Assembly (NCBI RefSeq): GCF_907177275.1
Contig: NZ_CAJSLV010000001.1
Span: 124,001-188,000 of the forward strand
Direction: 5' to 3'
DNA length: 64,000 bases
DNA from: Actinacidiphila cocklensis
GTDB lineage: Bacteria > Actinomycetota > Actinomycetes > Streptomycetales > Streptomycetaceae
The notes beneath the pieces were generated by a model. The model saw only the letters and a list, made by a program, of their open reading frames with translations. It was not told the origin of the DNA and searched no databases. The translations under genes were made by a program, and so were the position numbers. Below, piece after piece: positions 26,649 to 35,433 of this stretch (its first letter is position 1; each line of letters starts with the position of its first letter).

Positions 26649-27446
26649 ATGAACACGTACCGCGTCGCGCGCGTCCTGCGCCGCCTCCTCGCCGGTCTCG
26701 CCCTCTGCGCGATCTCCGCCGGCGTCGCCGCGTGCGGTGCGACGGCCCGGTCCCAGGTGAGCCAGAACCTTCCCGCACCCGCAGGCCCGTCCGGCGCCGC
26801 GCTGCCGACCACCGCGGGGACCGCGGCGGGGCCGCAGCCGCCCGCGGTGACGCACGCCCCGGCGACCGCGCCGGCAGGCGGGTCCGACCGGCGGATACCG
26901 GCGCCGATCCCGCCGTCCCGCCTCCCTCACCAAGAGGTCGCCCGCTGGCGCGCCACGGGCACCCTGGTCGCGATGCCGCTGTCGGCGGAGCACCGGGTGA
27001 GCCTGAACGAGTGCGCGAACGCGCCCGGTGTCACGGCCTGGCACGAGCAGGCATACGTCAGCGCCCAGCACACACCCGCTCAGGAGGACATCCTCAGCTT
27101 CCCGGACGCCGCCGCCGCCGCCACCGCCGCGACCGCGATCCAGTCCGGCATGCGCGACTGCCAGGCGACCTCGCAGAACCTGCAGCGCGGCTCCGCGCTC
27201 GCCGCCGACGCCCGGGTGACCCGGACCGCCCGCAACGAGGCCGGCGCCGCCTGGTCCCGCACCTGGAACGCCGTCGCCGGCCTCTCGGCCGCCGGACCGC
27301 AGGTCAACCACTACTACCTGATCCGGCACGGCAGCACGGTCGTCGTCGCCGCGTTCACCGAGTTCGGCGCGAGTCGCCCCGACGGATACGACGCGGCCGG
27401 CGACCCGGCCGTGCTCGCCATGCTCGCCGCCGACGCGGTGTCCTGA
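26649..27446 (+). CDS. Lipoprotein with sensor-like domain, 265 aa
   Basis: The signal ends in the lipobox VAAC with Cys29, so it is anchored on the outer face of the membrane. A Pro/Ala/Thr-rich linker (about 35-95) leads to an alpha/beta domain with VSLNECANAPG, a Cys in MRDCQATS and long helices. This is the layout of actinobacterial PknH-like sensor lipoproteins (extracellular ligand modules), but I could not identify a ligand. The ATG at 26649 is preceded by GGAG. Confidence 0.75.
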   Translation: MNTYRVARVLRRLLAGLALCAISAGVAACGATARSQVSQNLPAPAGPSGAALPTTAGTAAGPQPPAVTHAPATAPAGGSDRRIPAPIPPSRLPHQEVARWRATGTLVAMPLSAEHRVSLNECANAPGVTAWHEQAYVSAQHTPAQEDILSFPDAAAAATAATAIQSGMRDCQATSQNLQRGSALAADARVTRTARNEAGAAWSRTWNAVAGLSAAGPQVNHYYLIRHGSTVVVAAFTEFGASRPDGYDAAGDPAVLAMLAADAVS

Positions 27447-27543
27447 GCCCCCGCCCGGACCGAGCGCCTGGCCCCGGAACCGAAGGGGCGGGACAACGTA
27501 ACCCGGCGGACAACCAGCCGATGTCAAGGAGCCCGATATCCCG

Positions 27544-29490
27544 ATGTCCACACGCCTGTTCCACCGTTGGCGCGGTCGCCGCGGCCCGACCGGCCTCGCG
27601 CTGGCCGCCGTCACCGCCGCCCTGCTGTGCGTGGCGCCGGCCGCACACGCCACGAGTACTGTCGGCGGCCCGATCACCGGCGCCGAGATGATCACCCGAG
27701 CCCAGTCCTGGGTCACCGACAAGGTCCCCTACGACCAGAGCGCCTGGGCACCCGACCCGCAGGGCACCGAATACCGCGAGGACTGTTCGGGATTCGTCTC
27801 GATGGCCTGGCACCTCAGCAGGAGCCTGATCGTCACCGATCCCGCGCCCTACGACTTCACGAACGTCAACGGCACGCCCAACTCCGCCTACGACACCGGC
27901 ATCGGGAGCTTCAGCAACCTGCAGCAGGGCGACGCCATGGCCTACCCGCACGAGCACATATGGCTGTTCGACAAGTGGACCAACAAGTCCACGGGGACGT
28001 TCACCTACTACGCCGAGAGCAACTCCAGACAGCCGACCCACGGCCCCACTTCGGCGAACATCCACAGCAGCAGCCTTGAGGGCTGGCCCACCAGCGGATA
28101 CGTCGGGCTGCGCTACAAGAAGATCACATCGACCGTCCCCGCCGGGTTCGGTATCCGCATCAACGGCATCACCAGCGGGTCCACCGTGACGGGCACGGTC
28201 CAGCTGACGGCCACCGCGAGCCAGGAAGGCATCGTCGAGTACGTCAACTACGAGATCGCCGGCCCCGAGAAGCTGGAGATCCGCGCCCCCGGCGGTCCCA
28301 CGTACCCGGCGACGCTCGACACGGCGAAGGTGCCGAACGGCAGCTACACCGTCTCGGTGAGCGCCCTGCTGACAGACGGCAGCACCCGGACGTTCTCCGC
28401 GACCCCCTTCACGGTCGCCAACAAGGGCAACGGGCGGTTCACCACCGCGCGCGAGGCCGACGGGCGCATCCGCGACTTCACGCTCAGCACGACGGACAAC
28501 TCGGTCTGGACAACCGCGCAGAACAGCCCGAACGGCACCTGGCCGCAGACGTGGGCGCAGGTCGGAACGAGCGCACGGGACATCACGGCCACAGCCGAGG
28601 CCGACGGCCGTATCGTCCTGGTCGCCACCAGCCTGACCGACGACTCCGTGTGGTCGACCGAGGAGACCGCCCCCGACAGCGGTGTCATGGAGGCCGGTTG
28701 GGTCAGGATCGGGGGAGCGGCGAAGAGCCGGCCGACCCTCGCCCGGGAAGCCGACGGCCGTGTCGTCGTCTTCGACCAGGACCCGACGGACGGCTCCATC
28801 TGGATGGACGAGGAGACCGCGGTCAACTCCGGCTCCTACGCGCCCGGCTGGGAGAAGGTCGGGGATGCCGCCCTCGACGTCACCGTGTCCAACGAGGCCG
28901 ACGGCCGCATGGCGGTCTTCGCCCGCAACGTCGTCGACGCGTCCGTCTGGTACGTCGAGGAGACCGGTGCCGGCACGGGGACGTTCTCACCGGACTGGGC
29001 ACAGGTCGGTGGACCGGCCAAGAACCGCCCGTCGCTCGGCCGTGAGGGGGACGGCCGCATCGTCGTCGTGGCCCAGGACCCGAACGACAGCTCGGTCTGG
29101 ACGACGAAGGAGACCGCGCCCGGCAGCGCCGCGTTCGACAGCGGCTGGACGCAGGTCGGCGGCGCGGCGAACGACCTCAGCGTCGGCAACGAGGGCGAGC
29201 AGCCCACCACGTCCGGTCCCGCCAGGGGGCGCATCGTCATCGCCGCCCGCAACCCCCAGGACAACTCCGTCTGGTATGTCGAGGAGACCGCCGACAACAG
29301 CGGCGCCTTCGCGAGCGGCTGGACCAAGATGGGCGGCCCGTCGTACATCGTCCCGATGCTCTCCAACGAGGCCGACGGCCGGCTGATCGCCTTCGCCCAG
29401 GACCCGACCACGTACGCCTACTGGGGCGATGACGAGACGGCACCCAACAGCGCCGCCTTCGCCCCCGGATGGGTGAGGATCTCGACCTGA
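27544..29490 (+). CDS. Exported P60-like peptidase with seven-bladed propeller, 648 aa
   Basis: A signal peptide (cleavage near AHA, residue 36) is followed by an NlpC/P60-like domain with Cys81 in REDCSGFV and His138 in PHEHIWLF, the usual catalytic pair. A beta-sandwich linker spans about 200-295. Residues 297-648 are seven repeats of about 48 residues, each like EADGRIVVFA..SVW..EETA..GWxQVGGA, so a seven-bladed PLL-like propeller is expected. It is likely a secreted cell-wall endopeptidase whose propeller binds glycans. A 10-bp hairpin follows the gene. Confidence 0.85.
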   Translation: MSTRLFHRWRGRRGPTGLALAAVTAALLCVAPAAHATSTVGGPITGAEMITRAQSWVTDKVPYDQSAWAPDPQGTEYREDCSGFVSMAWHLSRSLIVTDPAPYDFTNVNGTPNSAYDTGIGSFSNLQQGDAMAYPHEHIWLFDKWTNKSTGTFTYYAESNSRQPTHGPTSANIHSSSLEGWPTSGYVGLRYKKITSTVPAGFGIRINGITSGSTVTGTVQLTATASQEGIVEYVNYEIAGPEKLEIRAPGGPTYPATLDTAKVPNGSYTVSVSALLTDGSTRTFSATPFTVANKGNGRFTTAREADGRIRDFTLSTTDNSVWTTAQNSPNGTWPQTWAQVGTSARDITATAEADGRIVLVATSLTDDSVWSTEETAPDSGVMEAGWVRIGGAAKSRPTLAREADGRVVVFDQDPTDGSIWMDEETAVNSGSYAPGWEKVGDAALDVTVSNEADGRMAVFARNVVDASVWYVEETGAGTGTFSPDWAQVGGPAKNRPSLGREGDGRIVVVAQDPNDSSVWTTKETAPGSAAFDSGWTQVGGAANDLSVGNEGEQPTTSGPARGRIVIAARNPQDNSVWYVEETADNSGAFASGWTKMGGPSYIVPMLSNEADGRLIAFAQDPTTYAYWGDDETAPNSAAFAPGWVRIST

Positions 29491-29504
29491 GGGTCGACGC
29501 CTGA

Positions 29505-29531
29505 CCCCCACCGGACCCTTCCCGGTGGGGG
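29505..29531 (+). terminator. Hairpin after the propeller gene
   Basis: CCCCCACCGG at 29505-29514 pairs exactly with 29522-29531 across a 7-base loop, starting 15 bp after the stop. Confidence 0.7.
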
Positions 29532-29892
29532 CCACCGGCCGCGCCGGGCGCCCGCGGCATCACCGCGGGTACGCCGAACTGCCGGGCGGGGACGGTCGAT
29601 TGTGCTGGAGTTCGCTGCGCAGCCCCGAGCTGTCCGGCCATCACCGGCCGGGGCTGCCTGCACCGGGCCGGTCGAACGGGTGTGCAGCTCGCGGAGCCTC
29701 GCGGTGGCGGCCGTCTTCGGGGCGATAAGTGTCGCACCGATGCCGGCACCGGCCCCGAGGACGCCGGCCATGGTGGGGTTCCTCCGGTCGCTTCGGGGGC
29801 GGGCGGCCGCCTTGCTGCCGCGTCGATGGGCTCCGGCGTGATGGCGGGGCGCTCTTGGCGGGGCTCTGCCTCGACCAGTAACTTCAGCTGCC
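29532..29892. other. Intergenic stretch without a supported gene
   Basis: Nothing clear is coded. A short minus-strand reading from 29771 has a good GGAGGA site but no stop until it runs into the propeller gene, and it is not protein-like, so it is left out. The region presumably carries the promoter of the next gene. Confidence 0.4.
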
Positions 29893-31167
29893 ATGTACAC
29901 ATCATCTCCCTCGGGAGACTCCCCACGCCCGCCCTCAACACGCGCCTCGCGGCTGCTCCTCGTCGCCGCCGCGCTCGGGTCCCTGCTCCTCGGCGGAGCC
30001 CTGCCCGCCGCCGCCTCCGGCCCGGCACCCACTCCCGGTTCAGCCGGCTGGACCGTGGACCTCGGCCCGGCGGGCGCCGACGAGGTGAACCTCGCCCACA
30101 CCGCCGGAGCGCTGCGGGTGGCGTCCCCGGCCTTCCACCCCGCGGCCGCGGGCAGCGCCTCGGCCGGATTCGCTTCGCAGACCGAGGCGGCCCACACCCT
30201 CTCCGCTCCGGTCAACCGCGTCACCGCGGATCTGCAAGCGGACCTGCCGGCCGGCGCGAGCGCCGTCGTCGACGTACGGGGGCGGGCCGCCGACGGCAGC
30301 TGGTCGGAGTGGCGGGAAGCCACCAGCAGCGTCCCGGCCGATCTGCCGGCCGAGGCCATCGTCGTCCAGAGCCGGATCACCCTGCAGGACGCCACCGCCG
30401 GCGCCCGTATCCGCGGCCTGCGCCTGCACGCGGAACGGACGGCCGACCCGCTGGCCGTGGCGCAGCCCGCAGCGGTCGGCGCCCGGGTCTACGCCACCCG
30501 CGAAGGCCTGGTCGGTGGCACCACCGCCAACGGCCATGTGATCAAGTCCAGCGACCACTTCGTCGCACTGCCCTCGGGACGGGGCCTGTCGCCCAACGGG
30601 AGCGGGCAGTACTCGGTGCAGGTCTGCGGCCCCGCACGCTGCGAGACCGCGCCGGTCTGGGACGTCGGCCCGTGGAACACCCAGGACGACTACTGGAACC
30701 CGTCCTCGGTCCGGCAGACCTTCCAGGACCTGGCCCAGGGAGTCCCCGAGGCGCAGGCCGCCTACCAGAGCGGCTACAACGGCGGCCACGACGGCTTCGG
30801 CCGGACCGTGTCCAACCCCGCGGGCATCGATCTCGCCGACGGCACCTTCTACAACGTGGGCCTGAACGACAACGGCTGGGTGACGGTCACCTACCTGTGG
30901 ACCAGCGGCGGAACCTCCGGCAGCCAGTTCACCACCTGGGGCACGGGTGTACGCATCCACTCCCAGGCGAACACCGGCTCCAGCACCGTGGCGACACTGG
31001 GCGGACCGACCAACGTCACCGTCAGCTGCCAGGTGCACGGGCAACTCGTCAACGCCGAGGGCTACAGCAACGACGGATGGGCCTACCTGCCCGGCTACGG
31101 CGGGTACATCTCGAACATCTACATCGACGTGCCGGACGCCTGGCTGCCAGGCGTCCCGACCTGCTGA
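29893..31167 (+). CDS. Exported protein with DPBB-like and SH3-like parts, 424 aa
   Basis: A signal peptide (hydrophobic LLLVAAALGSLLLGGALPAA, cleavage near AAASG) precedes a beta-rich N-terminal region, then a section with ARVYATREGLVGGTTANGHV, CGPARCETAPVWDVGPWN and GYNGGHDGFG that resembles a double-psi beta-barrel/lytic-type domain. The C-terminal GVRIHSQANTGSSTVATLGG looks like an SH3b cell-wall binding repeat. It is probably a secreted cell-wall hydrolase or binding protein. The start at ATG 29893 lacks a strong ribosome site, so it is less sure. Confidence 0.6.
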   Translation: MYTSSPSGDSPRPPSTRASRLLLVAAALGSLLLGGALPAAASGPAPTPGSAGWTVDLGPAGADEVNLAHTAGALRVASPAFHPAAAGSASAGFASQTEAAHTLSAPVNRVTADLQADLPAGASAVVDVRGRAADGSWSEWREATSSVPADLPAEAIVVQSRITLQDATAGARIRGLRLHAERTADPLAVAQPAAVGARVYATREGLVGGTTANGHVIKSSDHFVALPSGRGLSPNGSGQYSVQVCGPARCETAPVWDVGPWNTQDDYWNPSSVRQTFQDLAQGVPEAQAAYQSGYNGGHDGFGRTVSNPAGIDLADGTFYNVGLNDNGWVTVTYLWTSGGTSGSQFTTWGTGVRIHSQANTGSSTVATLGGPTNVTVSCQVHGQLVNAEGYSNDGWAYLPGYGGYISNIYIDVPDAWLPGVPTC

Positions 31168-31189
31168 CAACCCTGACGGCACAGGGGAC

Positions 31190-31212
31190 GCCGGGCGCGG
31201 TCGGCGCCCGGC
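31190..31212. terminator. Hairpin between convergent genes
   Basis: A 9-bp stem (31190-31198 with 31204-31212) on a 5-base loop lies between the DPBB-like gene and the convergent TerD gene. Confidence 0.6.
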
Positions 31213-31345
31213 GCCCCTTCGGCCCCGGTGGCTCTCAGGGAGCAGGCGTATCGCGTGCAGCGGCCCTTCAGCGGTCGCGGCGGATCGTCCCTGTGATCCC
31301 GGGGCCTTCGCCGGGGACGGCAACCACGAACCGCCGGGCCGGTGC

Positions 31346-31879
31346 TCAGGCCGGCGGATGGCCCATCGTCCGGCTGAGGGTGTCGGGGTCGGCGTCGTAG
31401 CCGACCAGCAGGCTGTGGAACTCCCACGCGCCCGACGCGCTGCGCGTGAACTCCGCCACCGTCGCCCCCGTGGCAGGGCCGACCGAGGTGAAGTCGCCCT
31501 CGGCCAGCACGGTGTAGCCGGTCACGAGCTGGTAGGCCGGGTTCGCCACATTCCGGAACTCCAGTCGGCCGAAGCCCTGTTGGATCGCCACGCCCACCAC
31601 GACCCGGCCGTACTCGGAGCCGAGCCGGCCCAGGTCGAGGGTCAGCACCTCGTCGAAGCCCAGGCCCTTGCCGTCGGTGCTGTCGCGGTTGAGCCAGATC
31701 GTGCCGTCGGGCGAGAACCGGCTGTCGAAGGCGACCAGGTACGCCGGGTCGCCGTGCTCCGCTCCGACCCGGTACGTCGCCGCGATCAGGTCCAGATCGC
31801 TCGGCGGAGCCCCCAGCGGGCTCGGGTCCCACTTCAGCCGTGCCTCGGCCCGTTCGATGCCCTTGCTGAGGCCGCTCAT
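31346..31879 (-). CDS. TerD-family protein, 177 aa
   Basis: TerD proteins have two Ca2+-binding stretches with Asp-rich loops; here DRRFSPDGTIWLNRDSTDGKGLG, seen around residues 54-76, and VVGVAIQQGFGRLEFRNVAN, VTGYTVLAEGDFTSVGP match the family. The ATG at 31877-31879 follows GGGGGGAAGG. Members are linked to tellurite resistance and stress signalling, often in actinomycete gene clusters. The nearest same-strand gene is a hypothetical one 322 bp upstream, with a promoter-like pair between. Confidence 0.85.
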   Translation of the reverse strand: MSGLSKGIERAEARLKWDPSPLGAPPSDLDLIAATYRVGAEHGDPAYLVAFDSRFSPDGTIWLNRDSTDGKGLGFDEVLTLDLGRLGSEYGRVVVGVAIQQGFGRLEFRNVANPAYQLVTGYTVLAEGDFTSVGPATGATVAEFTRSASGAWEFHSLLVGYDADPDTLSRTMGHPPA

Positions 31880-31931
31880 CGGACGCCTTCCCCCCTTGGG
31901 CGGCCGTGTATGGGCCGCCACCTCTCACTCT

Positions 31932-31961
31932 CGATTAACCCTTGCACGCCCCCGTTGTCCA
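31932..31961 (-). promoter_or_regulatory. Possible promoter of the TerD gene
   Basis: Read on the minus strand, TGGACA and TAATCG are 18 bp apart, ending about 53 bp from the TerD start. The rest of 31880-32200 holds no gene. Confidence 0.4.
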
Positions 31962-32200
31962 CACCTTCCCGCCCCCGGGCGGCTTCGAGCGGCGCCTTCC
32001 AGCCATCCCGGCACACGGCCGGTGCGGTACGGCGGGGCCTGAGCTGCGGAACCCGAGCCGCGGGGCACTGCTCTTCTCTGACGGTGATCCGCAGGCGCCT
32101 GGCGCCGACCGCCGGCCACAGCGAGCACGACGCGGTAGCACCCGGCCGTCGAAGGCCGGCAGGACGGTGCCGGTCGCCAGGACTTCCCGCAGCGCTGTCG

Positions 32201-32626
32201 TCACCGCGCCGTTCCGTCCCCGGCGTAGAGGTAGCCGCCGGGCCGGGTGGGGTCGGCGATCAGCAGCACCTGGTCGCCGGTGCGCGGGATGCGCAGCTTC
32301 GAGACGATGGTCTGGAGCGCGATCCGGTCGGCGACTGCGGAGGAGGGCTGGACGACCAGGTCCACGATCGGGTCGAAGTTGACCAGCTTGCCGGTGTCGC
32401 TGATCGACACCACGACGGCGGAGACGGTCGGCGCCCCCGTGGCGAGCAACTGCTGCACGTTGATACCTGAGTTGTACGCGTCCATCGTCTGCTGGAGCCT
32501 GGCGAAGTCCTCCCCGCCGAGGGCCGCGCGCGTCATACGGCCGTAGAAACCCTTGCCGTCGGCCACCTTTCCGGCGATCTCGGCGGCCCGCTCCTCGCGG
32601 CTCCTGCGCTTTCCGAAGATTCCCAT
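32201..32626 (-). CDS. Hypothetical protein, 141 aa
   Basis: A small basic-to-neutral protein: a charged N-terminus (GKRRSREERAAEIAGK), a helix, and a beta-rich second half with TVSAVVVSISDTGKLVNFDPIVDL. No known domain is recognised. The start ATG 32624-32626 is preceded by GGAAGG. It is downstream, on the minus strand, of the left 21-bp repeat at 32696, which lies 70 bp before its start and may act as its promoter. It may share regulation with TerD. Confidence 0.7.
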   Translation of the reverse strand: MGIFGKRRSREERAAEIAGKVADGKGFYGRMTRAALGGEDFARLQQTMDAYNSGINVQQLLATGAPTVSAVVVSISDTGKLVNFDPIVDLVVQPSSAVADRIALQTIVSKLRIPRTGDQVLLIADPTRPGGYLYAGDGTAR

Positions 32627-32695
32627 GCTGTGCCTTCCTTCCCGCTGACGTCAGGTGCCAGTCCTGCTGATGGGACGGACGGTAGGGGCCGGGCA

Positions 32696-32716
32696 GCGCC
32701 TACCGATCCCAGGTTC
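32696..32716. repeat. Left copy of a 21-bp exact direct repeat flanking the CHAT/TPR block
   Basis: Starts GCGCCTACCGATCCC and ends AGGTTC. The identical 21 bp recurs at 39343-39363 in the same orientation. The 18 bp to the left also match at 11 positions between the copies. It may be an insertion boundary or a shared promoter for the minus-strand genes. Confidence 0.8.
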
Positions 32717-32750
32717 GACGGCCGGTTTCATCAGGACGTACTGTCGTGCC

Positions 32751-34136
32751 ATGCCGTCCCAGAGCCAGCCGACCGGCGAACGCCGCCCGCGCGGCATGGT
32801 CATCGACCGGGCCTGGCGTGAACTCGGCCCGGGGCTCGAACCGTTGAGCGGCCCCGGGGGTGCGCCGCTGACGCGTACGGTCAAGCTGATCCTGCTGCCC
32901 CTGGTGGTCAGGCCCGCGCTGCGTCCGGAGCTCGCGGCGGACTTCCTGGACGCCGGCGAGGCCGGGCGGCTCGGCGAGCTGATCCGGGAGTGCGGGGCGC
33001 GACTTGAGGCGACGGCACGGTGGTTCACGCTGCTGAAGAGGACCCGCCGGGCGCTGGGCGTCGTGGCGGGCAACCCTCAGGACCTGTACTTCCAGCGCTG
33101 CTTCGAGATGGCCACCGAGCACGGAGCTCCCGCCGCCGGTGCGGACGCCGTGGCCAGGGCGGTACTGGAGGACATCGCGGACGCGGCGGGCGGGCGCACG
33201 GTGGAGGCGCTGAAGGACCACCTGGCCGACACCGCCCGCCGCTCGCGGCTCGACGCGGAGCTGGCCGCCGCGTGGGGAGACCGCCGAACGGCCCCGGCGC
33301 AGGACGCCGTCGCGGGGGTCGCCCTGGCGGCCGAAGTCCTCGAAGCCTGCGGGCCGCCGGCACCGGGAAAGGGCGCACCGGCCTTCACGGCCATGGTCGA
33401 GGGCGGACACGGCAGCCTGCTCGGCCGTGCCCTGTGGGCGCGCGCGAGCGGTGTCTGGGGGCGGGACGACCTGCCCGCGCATCTGGGGCTGACCGTGCAT
33501 CAGGTGCCGCCGCGTCCCGCGGTGGGCCGAAGCGCCTCGACCGCCACGCTCTCCGCGCCGTTCGACCGGACACTCTTCGAGCGGCTCTTCACCGTGCTCC
33601 AGTCGTCCGCGCACCGCGAGGAACTGCCGGCGGTGCCCGAGCTGGTTCGCCGCGAGGCCGGCCGCAGTTGCGCCCCGCTGGGCCTGTACGACGAGAGCCT
33701 GCGGGTCGCCGTGGTGCTGGGCGGCCGGCTCGCGGTCGGCCTCGATCCGCTCGGCGGTCAGGACTCCGGTGCCGGGCGGGCGGGTCTGACGGCCGCGCAC
33801 CGCGCCGTCAACAGCCGCTGGCAGCGGGAGGCGTCGGTCCTGCGGGCGCGCAGGATGACCGTTTCCCCCGGCCCCGCCCCCGACCCGGACGGCGGCGTCC
33901 TGGACGCCCTCGCGCAGGATCTGCGCACCCCGTGGGCCGCCTACATGCGGCGACTGTGGGTGCGGCTGCACGGGCGGGACGTCCGGGACGCGCCGCTGGA
34001 CGACACGGCGTCGGCGTGGGCCGTGCTGGACGGGGTCGCACGGTCGGTGATGATGGACCACCGCGCGAGGGTCCGGTCGGCGCTGCGTACGCTGGCGGCG
34101 GCCCCCGCGCGGGCGTCCGAGGCGAGCAGCGCGTGA
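32751..34136 (+). CDS. Conserved conflict-system-like protein (first gene of CHAT/TPR operon), 461 aa
   Basis: This largely helical protein carries no signal or transmembrane segment. It reads RAWRELGPGLEPLSG near the start and has a conserved-looking DLYFQRCFEMATEH block at about residues 105-120. I do not recognise an enzyme. Its position ahead of a TPR gene and a CHAT protease, and its size, resemble the caspase/TPR-associated protein of predicted CATRA-type conflict systems. ATG 32751 was chosen; an ATG at 32796 is possible. Its stop overlaps the next start (TGATG), so the pair is translationally coupled. Confidence 0.7.
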   Translation: MPSQSQPTGERRPRGMVIDRAWRELGPGLEPLSGPGGAPLTRTVKLILLPLVVRPALRPELAADFLDAGEAGRLGELIRECGARLEATARWFTLLKRTRRALGVVAGNPQDLYFQRCFEMATEHGAPAAGADAVARAVLEDIADAAGGRTVEALKDHLADTARRSRLDAELAAAWGDRRTAPAQDAVAGVALAAEVLEACGPPAPGKGAPAFTAMVEGGHGSLLGRALWARASGVWGRDDLPAHLGLTVHQVPPRPAVGRSASTATLSAPFDRTLFERLFTVLQSSAHREELPAVPELVRREAGRSCAPLGLYDESLRVAVVLGGRLAVGLDPLGGQDSGAGRAGLTAAHRAVNSRWQREASVLRARRMTVSPGPAPDPDGGVLDALAQDLRTPWAAYMRRLWVRLHGRDVRDAPLDDTASAWAVLDGVARSVMMDHRARVRSALRTLAAAPARASEASSA

Positions 34137-35431
34137 TGCCGCAGGCCGCCGGCATCGAGGTCACCCGGGACGCGGACGGCACCGTCCGGGTCGGCGGCGA
34201 ACCCGCGTGCCCCGCCTTCACCCGGGCCGTCCTCGACGTCGCGGGAGCCGTGCTGACCTGGCCCGTCCTGGACGAACCGGCCCCTCCGGCCGCGGAGATC
34301 CACGATCCGGAGCGCGCGCAGCAGTGGCTGTGGGCCGTCCACGGCGAACGGGTCGCCGCCGCCGTGCACGACCGCGCGGCGGGTGGGCCGGACGGCGTAC
34401 GGGTGGCGTACGGGGCGACCGCGCTGGCGGGCGGCGCGGCGCGGCTCGCCCTCGGGCACTGGGCGGCCCGGTGGTGGCCCGCCTCGTACGCGGACGGCAT
34501 ACCGGCGCTCGAACCGGACGTGCTCGGGCTGGAGTTGGCCGCGCTCACCCACCAGTGCCAGCAACTGTTCGACACGGCCTTCGACGATCAGCCCGACGAC
34601 TGCGTGGCCGAACTGATCGAGGAGCACCAGGCCGCGCTCGACCCGCTCCTCCAGTGGTGGCGCGCGACGCCGGGGCCGACGGGTACGGGCCGCCACCTGG
34701 ACGGCGTCCTGCGGCTGCTCGACGACGCCGCCGACAGCGCCGGGATGGACGGGCCGGCCCTGCGCCGCCTCCGGTCGGCCCTGGACCGGCGGCCTCCAGC
34801 CGGCGCGCCGCTCGACCTCGGCGCGCTGTTCGCCCGCCCCCGCGACTACGCCCTCGCCGCGGGCGGACCGCCGGCAGCGGGCGGCCGGGTGATCGCCCGG
34901 GGCTCGGGGAACAACGACTGGCTCCGCTACCCGCCGGGCCTCGTCGACGCCGCGGAGGACGCGGTGTCGTGGACCGCCCGCGCGGTCGGAGCCCGCCGCA
35001 GGATCGAGGTCGAGGTCGTCGCGGATGCCGCCGCGCCCGTCGCCGGTGCTCCCCTGGTGGCCGAGGTCCGCGTGAACGGCGGCCGGGCACATCGGGTGCC
35101 GCTCGCCCGGCGGGACGACCTGTGGACAGGCCTCGCGGACCTGCGCCTTGACGCGGACACGGACCTTGACGCGGACCGGGAGCTTGAGCGGGGCCTGCCC
35201 GCGATGCCGCCGCGCATCGAGGTCGGCGTCCTGCTCCCCGGATTCGACCCGGGCACCGGCGCCCCCGGCGACGCGGTCCACCGCGACGCGGTCCGCGCCC
35301 TGGCCCGGCAGCGGCTGGCGGCGGCGCGGCCTTCGCCGTACGACACCCACGACATCCACGACGCGTACGACAGCCACTCGGGGCCGTTCCTCGCCGAGAT
35401 CGCCGCCGCCGCGACCGAAGAGGACTTCTAG
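34136..35431 (+). CDS. Uncharacterised protein of the CHAT/TPR operon, 431 aa
   Basis: Starts with the ATG inside TGATG at 34134-34138, coupled to the first gene. It has an N-terminal VTRDADGTVRVGGEPAC start, an internal helical region (ELAALTHQCQQLFDTAFDDQPDD) and a second half with RKRVEVEVVAD-like beta strands and HRVPLARR. The tail is a low-complexity Asp/Ala/His stretch (THDIHDAYDSHSG). I do not recognise it. Three bases separate it from the next gene. By analogy it may be the second structural or sensor protein of a conflict module. Confidence 0.65.
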   Translation: MPQAAGIEVTRDADGTVRVGGEPACPAFTRAVLDVAGAVLTWPVLDEPAPPAAEIHDPERAQQWLWAVHGERVAAAVHDRAAGGPDGVRVAYGATALAGGAARLALGHWAARWWPASYADGIPALEPDVLGLELAALTHQCQQLFDTAFDDQPDDCVAELIEEHQAALDPLLQWWRATPGPTGTGRHLDGVLRLLDDAADSAGMDGPALRRLRSALDRRPPAGAPLDLGALFARPRDYALAAGGPPAAGGRVIARGSGNNDWLRYPPGLVDAAEDAVSWTARAVGARRRIEVEVVADAAAPVAGAPLVAEVRVNGGRAHRVPLARRDDLWTGLADLRLDADTDLDADRELERGLPAMPPRIEVGVLLPGFDPGTGAPGDAVHRDAVRALARQRLAAARPSPYDTHDIHDAYDSHSGPFLAEIAAAATEEDF

Positions 35432-35433
35432 CC

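Noticed and set aside
29418..29771. A minus-strand small gene with a GGAGGA site before ATG 29769-29771
   Set aside because: Its reading is not protein-like after about 20 residues, and it runs through a terminator hairpin and into the 3' end of the propeller gene.
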